Shown here one piece after another: positions 6,261 through 8,080 of a DNA stretch of 8,080 nucleotides; position 1 is the stretch's first letter; the number at the start of each line of letters is the position of its first letter. Under the pieces are notes generated by a model. It had not been told where the DNA came from. It saw only the letters and a program-made list of their open reading frames with translations, and searched no databases. The stretch comes from DASPUI01 sp035622995. GTDB taxonomy: Bacteria; Verrucomicrobiota; Verrucomicrobiia; Chthoniobacterales; UBA10450. The translations under genes were made by a program, and so were the position numbers. The stretch lies in NCBI GenBank assembly GCA_035622995.1, contig DASPUI010000120.1, forward strand, positions 1 to 8,080. The letters are read 5' to 3'.

Positions 6261-7007
6261 TCAGTCGTGCGGTGAAACCATTATCCGGGCGAGCACAGCG
6301 CGCTGGGCCGCGATCAAATCAGCAATCCCTTTTCGCGCCAGCGCCAGCATCTCCTCGAGTTGCGATTGGGCAAAGGTCGCTTCCTCGCCTGAGCTTTGAA
6401 CTTCCACAAACTCCCCGTCCTCGGTCGCAACCAGATTGAAGTCGACCGTGACCGCTTTGTCCTCTTCATAGTTCAAGTCGACAATTGGGCTGCCGTTCAG
6501 AATTCCGGCGCTGACTGCGGCTACCAATTTTCTGATTGGTGGCGTCTCGACCTTCTTGTCTTTCGCCAATTTCCGGCAGGCCAGCGCAACCGCCAGACTG
6601 GCGCCCGTGATTGCGGCAGTGCGCGTACCGCCGTCGGCTTGAAGGACATCGCAATCGATCCACATCGTCCGCGGCCCAAGTTTTTCCAGATCGACCACCG
6701 CCCGTAACGATCGACCGATCAATCGCTGAATTTCTGTGCTGCGACCATCTAAACGACCTTTGGAAATGTCGCGCGGCTTTCGCGGCGCGGTTGAGTACGG
6801 TAACATCGAATACTCGGCCGTTAACCAACCGCCGGTCACGCCTTGTTCTTTCATCCAACGCGGGACGGTTTCCTCTACTGTAACTCCACAGATCACCCGC
6901 GTGTTCCCCATCGCAACCAAAACCGAACCGCTCGCGTTGGGCGCAACGTTCAATTCAAAAGTGATCTGGCGAATCCGGTCAGATTCGCGACCATCGATAC
7001 GTTGCAT
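6261..7007 (-). CDS. rph: Ribonuclease PH
   Basis: Phosphorolytic 3'-5' exoribonuclease that trims the 3' ends of tRNA precursors and helps degrade rRNA; it works as a hexamer in the cytoplasm. The 248-residue protein matches the family's usual length. Family blocks are RIDGRESDRIRQI at the N-terminus, GWLTAEYSMLPYST (60-73), the phosphate-binding region GRSTEIQRLIGRSLRA (88-103), IDCDVLQADGGTRTAAITGA (117-136, R129 binding phosphate) and the metal-site region DLNYEEDKAVTVDFN (177-191). ATG 7007 is chosen because homologues start at M-x-R-x-D-G-R; a TTG at 7040 would add eleven residues read out of a GC-rich inverted repeat. No Shine-Dalgarno sequence lies near the ATG, and a promoter-like pair ends six bases before it. 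It is divergent from the 23S gene and 116 bases upstream of gmd. Confidence 0.96.
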   Translation of the reverse strand: MQRIDGRESDRIRQITFELNVAPNASGSVLVAMGNTRVICGVTVEETVPRWMKEQGVTGGWLTAEYSMLPYSTAPRKPRDISKGRLDGRSTEIQRLIGRSLRAVVDLEKLGPRTMWIDCDVLQADGGTRTAAITGASLAVALACRKLAKDKKVETPPIRKLVAAVSAGILNGSPIVDLNYEEDKAVTVDFNLVATEDGEFVEVQSSGEEATFAQSQLEEMLALARKGIADLIAAQRAVLARIMVSPHD

Positions 7008-7012
7008 CCAGT

Positions 7013-7040
7013 ACTGTAGGGCAGGTGCTCCCCCTGCCAA
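7013..7040 (-). promoter_or_regulatory. Candidate rph promoter overlapping a GC-rich inverted repeat
   Basis: On the - strand TTGGCA (7040-7035, 5 of 6) and TACAGT (7018-7013, 4 of 6) are 16 bases apart. An inverted repeat GGCAGG-N7-CCTGCC (7020-7025 and 7033-7038) fills the spacer and covers part of the -35 box. The predicted start point falls on or next to the rph ATG, which would make the transcript leaderless. The inverted repeat could be an operator or a dispersed repeat. Confidence 0.35.
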
Positions 7041-7367
7041 CCAAAAGATCGTTCAACTAACATTTTGCACCCCAGGAGGGCGATTGAGCCGCGCCGTAAC
7101 CAAGGCGGGGGACCGACAGAAAATCCTAAAAAAACGTCTTTCGGCAATTGACGGGCGTCGTTTCCCGTTTAGGATACTAATCCCGCTGAACGCGGGACTC
7201 CTCTAATCAAGGAGTTCGTTCTACGTACATTTGGGACTGCAAATTGAACTCAATTTTGTCCCGGTTTATCGCGCCGTCGCGTTGAGGCCATCCGGCCATT
7301 GACCGAAGGCGGACTAGATCGGAAGGCGGATTGGGTTTTTTTGTCGCCGTGAATGTGCGTGAATGCG

Positions 7368-7377
7368 GTTCTTTGAC
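7368..7377 (+). promoter_or_regulatory. boxA-like rRNA antitermination element
   Basis: GTTCTTTGAC closely resembles the bacterial rRNA boxA (GTTCTTTGA in Gram-positive operons, GCTCTTTAACA in E. coli), bound by NusB-S10 to keep RNA polymerase from terminating early in rRNA operons. It lies about 140 bases before the mature 23S start. The same bases include TTGACA, so a -35 box is the competing reading. Confidence 0.5.
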
Positions 7378-7422
7378 ATCTACATACAGGGTAGTAAGAA
7401 AGTACAACTTTAAGAGCTGAGT

Positions 7423-7472
7423 CTGAAATCAAGAGGCCGCTGGTCGCAAGATTGGCGGCAAGAGAGTTTCAG
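7423..7472 (+). other. Nested stem-loop in the 23S leader
   Basis: CTGAAA (7423-7428) pairs with TTTCAG (7467-7472), enclosing a second stem of GCCGC (7436-7440) with GCGGC (7455-7459). It lies between the boxA-like element and the palindrome, where rRNA leaders usually carry processing structures. A role in RNase III-type processing is inference. Confidence 0.45.
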
Positions 7473-7485
7473 TTATCAAAGAATC

Positions 7486-7511
7486 TTCGGTCCGGCAGCT
7501 GCCGGACCGAA
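7486..7511 (+). repeat. Perfect 26-base palindrome just before the 23S 5' end
   Basis: TTCGGTCCGGCAG (7486-7498) is followed at once by its exact reverse complement (7499-7511). In RNA this folds to an 11-bp stem with a four-base loop. It ends seven bases before the mature 23S start inferred by alignment. No T-run follows, so it is not an ordinary terminator. It may be a processing site or a mobile palindromic repeat. Confidence 0.85.
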
Positions 7512-7518
7512 ACAGATT

Positions 7519-8080
7519 GATCAAGCTACAAAGAGCGCATCATGGATGCCTTGGTGCCAATAGGCGATGAAGGACGCGGTAAGCTGCGATAAGCTACGGA
7601 GAGCGGCAAACACGCTTTGACCCGTAGATTTCCGAATGGGATAACCTGAGTGAGGTAATACTTGCTCGAGCTTCTGTGAATTCATAGCAGAAGCATCGCG
7701 ACACCCGGTGAAGTGAAACATCTCAGTAACCGGAGGAATAGAAATCGAAAGAGATTCCGTCAGTAGTGGCGAGCGAAAGCGGAACAGGCTAAACCCAGCT
7801 CATTCATGCGTTTTGAAACTTGTGTTTCGATTGGAAACGCCACCGGCGTTTCCGAAATCGCTCCTTTCTCTGGGAGTGCGATTGGAATGACAAGACAGAG
7901 CGCGAGAATGAGCTGGGGGTTGTAGGAGCCCGATGTGGCAGTGCAAAGGTTAGGTGAAGCTTCTGGAAAGCTGCGCCAGAGAGGGTGAAAGGCCCGTAAC
8001 CGAAAACTGGAGCACGCCTAGGGATTTCCTGAGTAATACGATGCACGTGAAACTTCGTATGAATCTGCGCCGACCACGGC
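7519..8080 (+). rRNA. rrl: 23S ribosomal RNA, 5' part (cut by window end)
   Basis: The RNA core of the large ribosomal subunit. The 5' end aligns by eye with E. coli 23S position 1: GATCAAGC at 7519, then GGATGCC 25 bases in, GGCGATGAAGGACG (7563-7576), CTGCGATAAGC (7583-7593), GATTTCCGAATGGG (7627-7640), GTGAAACATC (7713-7722) and TAGTGGCGAGCGAA (7764-7777). Later landmarks are GGTTGTAGGA (7918-7927), AGAGGGTGAAAGGCCCGTA (7980-7998) and GAATCTGCG (8060-8068). All lie in domain I. The gene has no 16S upstream; rph lies on the other strand instead. A variable domain I helix is enlarged. The true 5' end could differ by a few bases. Confidence 0.96.
7794..7917 (+). other. Enlarged helix (expansion or intervening sequence) in 23S domain I
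   Basis: CCCAGCTCATTC (7794-7805) pairs perfectly with GAATGAGCTGGG (7906-7917), closing about 100 bases. Inside are a GAAAC/GTTTC stem (7815-7828), an alternative long stem CGATTGGAAACGCC (7828-7841) with its near-complement (7845-7860), and a CTCC/GGAG stem (7861-7876). In the 23S of Bacillus-type bacteria the same place, before GGGGUUGUAGGA, has only a short hairpin. Whether the insert stays in the mature rRNA or is cut out cannot be seen. Confidence 0.7.

Larger units (their letters stand above)
7041..7518 (+). promoter_or_regulatory. Non-coding upstream region and leader of the 23S rRNA gene
   Basis: This stretch has no credible gene and no 16S or tRNA sequence. Reading toward the 23S gene it holds a group of small stems (7151-7215), a dyad AAATTGA-N2-TCAATTT (7241-7256), a seven-T run (7336-7342) without a good hairpin, two CGTGAATG repeats ten bases apart (7348-7355, 7358-7365) and a boxA-like element (7368-7377). 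A nested stem-loop (7423-7472) and a perfect palindrome (7486-7511) then end just before the 23S. The promoter is not certain: TTGACA at 7373-7378 is a good -35 box, but only a poor -10 (TAAGAA, 7395-7400) follows. Confidence 0.6.

Noticed and set aside
6950..7147. A 65-codon open frame on the - strand overlapping the rph start.
   Set aside because: It overlaps the well-supported rph N-terminus in another frame, has no start signal and shows no recognisable domain; read-through of a GC-rich repeat region is more likely.
7118..7168. Possible - strand terminator next to the seven-A run at 7128-7134.
   Set aside because: The stem beside it is only four base pairs with an 11-base loop, and no - strand gene lies upstream of it.
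7303..7342. Possible intrinsic terminator ending in seven Ts.
   Set aside because: Only weak stems of four or five base pairs with large loops or bulges can be drawn before the T-run, and there is no + strand gene upstream to terminate.
7373..7400. TTGACA with TAAGAA as the main 23S promoter.
   Set aside because: The -35 match is perfect but the -10 matches only three of six bases, and TTGACA is part of a boxA-like element; not called as a separate promoter.
7041..7518. A tRNA gene in an ordinary 16S-23S spacer.
   Set aside because: No cloverleaf or T-arm GTTCGA-type motif is visible on either strand, and an intact rph bounds the region.
7521..8046. Open frames on the - strand inside the 23S region.
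   Set aside because: The sequence is conserved 23S rRNA on the + strand; these frames are by-products.
1..8080. CRISPR arrays, insertion sequences, toxin-antitoxin or phage-defence genes.
   Set aside because: No array-like direct repeats, transposase motifs or defence-domain genes were seen; all credible genes are housekeeping or envelope functions.

Overview
This is a chromosomal housekeeping window of moderately high GC. It holds a fatty-acid/phospholipid and coenzyme A gene block on the + strand, two - strand genes, and the 5' part of a 23S rRNA gene. Gene order (coaD, yceD/DUF177, rpmF, plsX, fabH, tatD), the short Gmd, a long insertion in TatD, frequent lack of Shine-Dalgarno sequences and a 23S gene with no 16S upstream together suggest a free-living, probably soil or freshwater bacterium of the Verrucomicrobiota (Chthoniobacterales-like). 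That placement is inference from protein character, not a database match.

Layout. 1-205 (-): start of a universal-stress-like protein that runs off the window. 294-5126 (+): coaD, yceD (DUF177), rpmF, plsX, fabH, tatD and a lipoprotein L,D-transpeptidase, close-packed or overlapping; the only sizeable gap (115 bases) lies between rpmF and plsX. 5131-6144 (-): gmd, ending four bases from the transpeptidase. 6261-7007 (-): rph. 7008-7518: divergent non-coding region with the rph promoter candidate, dyads, a boxA-like element and a structured rRNA leader. 7519-8080 (+): 23S rRNA 5' part, cut by the window end.

How the genes work together. CoaD makes dephospho-CoA, which supplies CoA for acyl-CoA and the ACP prosthetic group. 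PlsX makes acyl-phosphate for phospholipid synthesis and FabH starts fatty-acid chains. YceD and RpmF are ribosome-related and very often sit upstream of plsX-fabH, tying ribosome assembly to membrane lipid supply. The L,D-transpeptidase remodels or anchors the cell wall, and Gmd feeds GDP-fucose/rhamnose-type sugars for surface polysaccharides. RNase PH trims RNA 3' ends.

I found no defence system, mobile element, CRISPR array or tRNA. The notable points are the 23S rRNA gene preceded by rph rather than 16S, an enlarged helix in its domain I, a perfect 26-base palindrome just before it, dyads sitting inside the spacers of two candidate promoters (gmd, rph), and a short repeat that supplies the start region of tatD.
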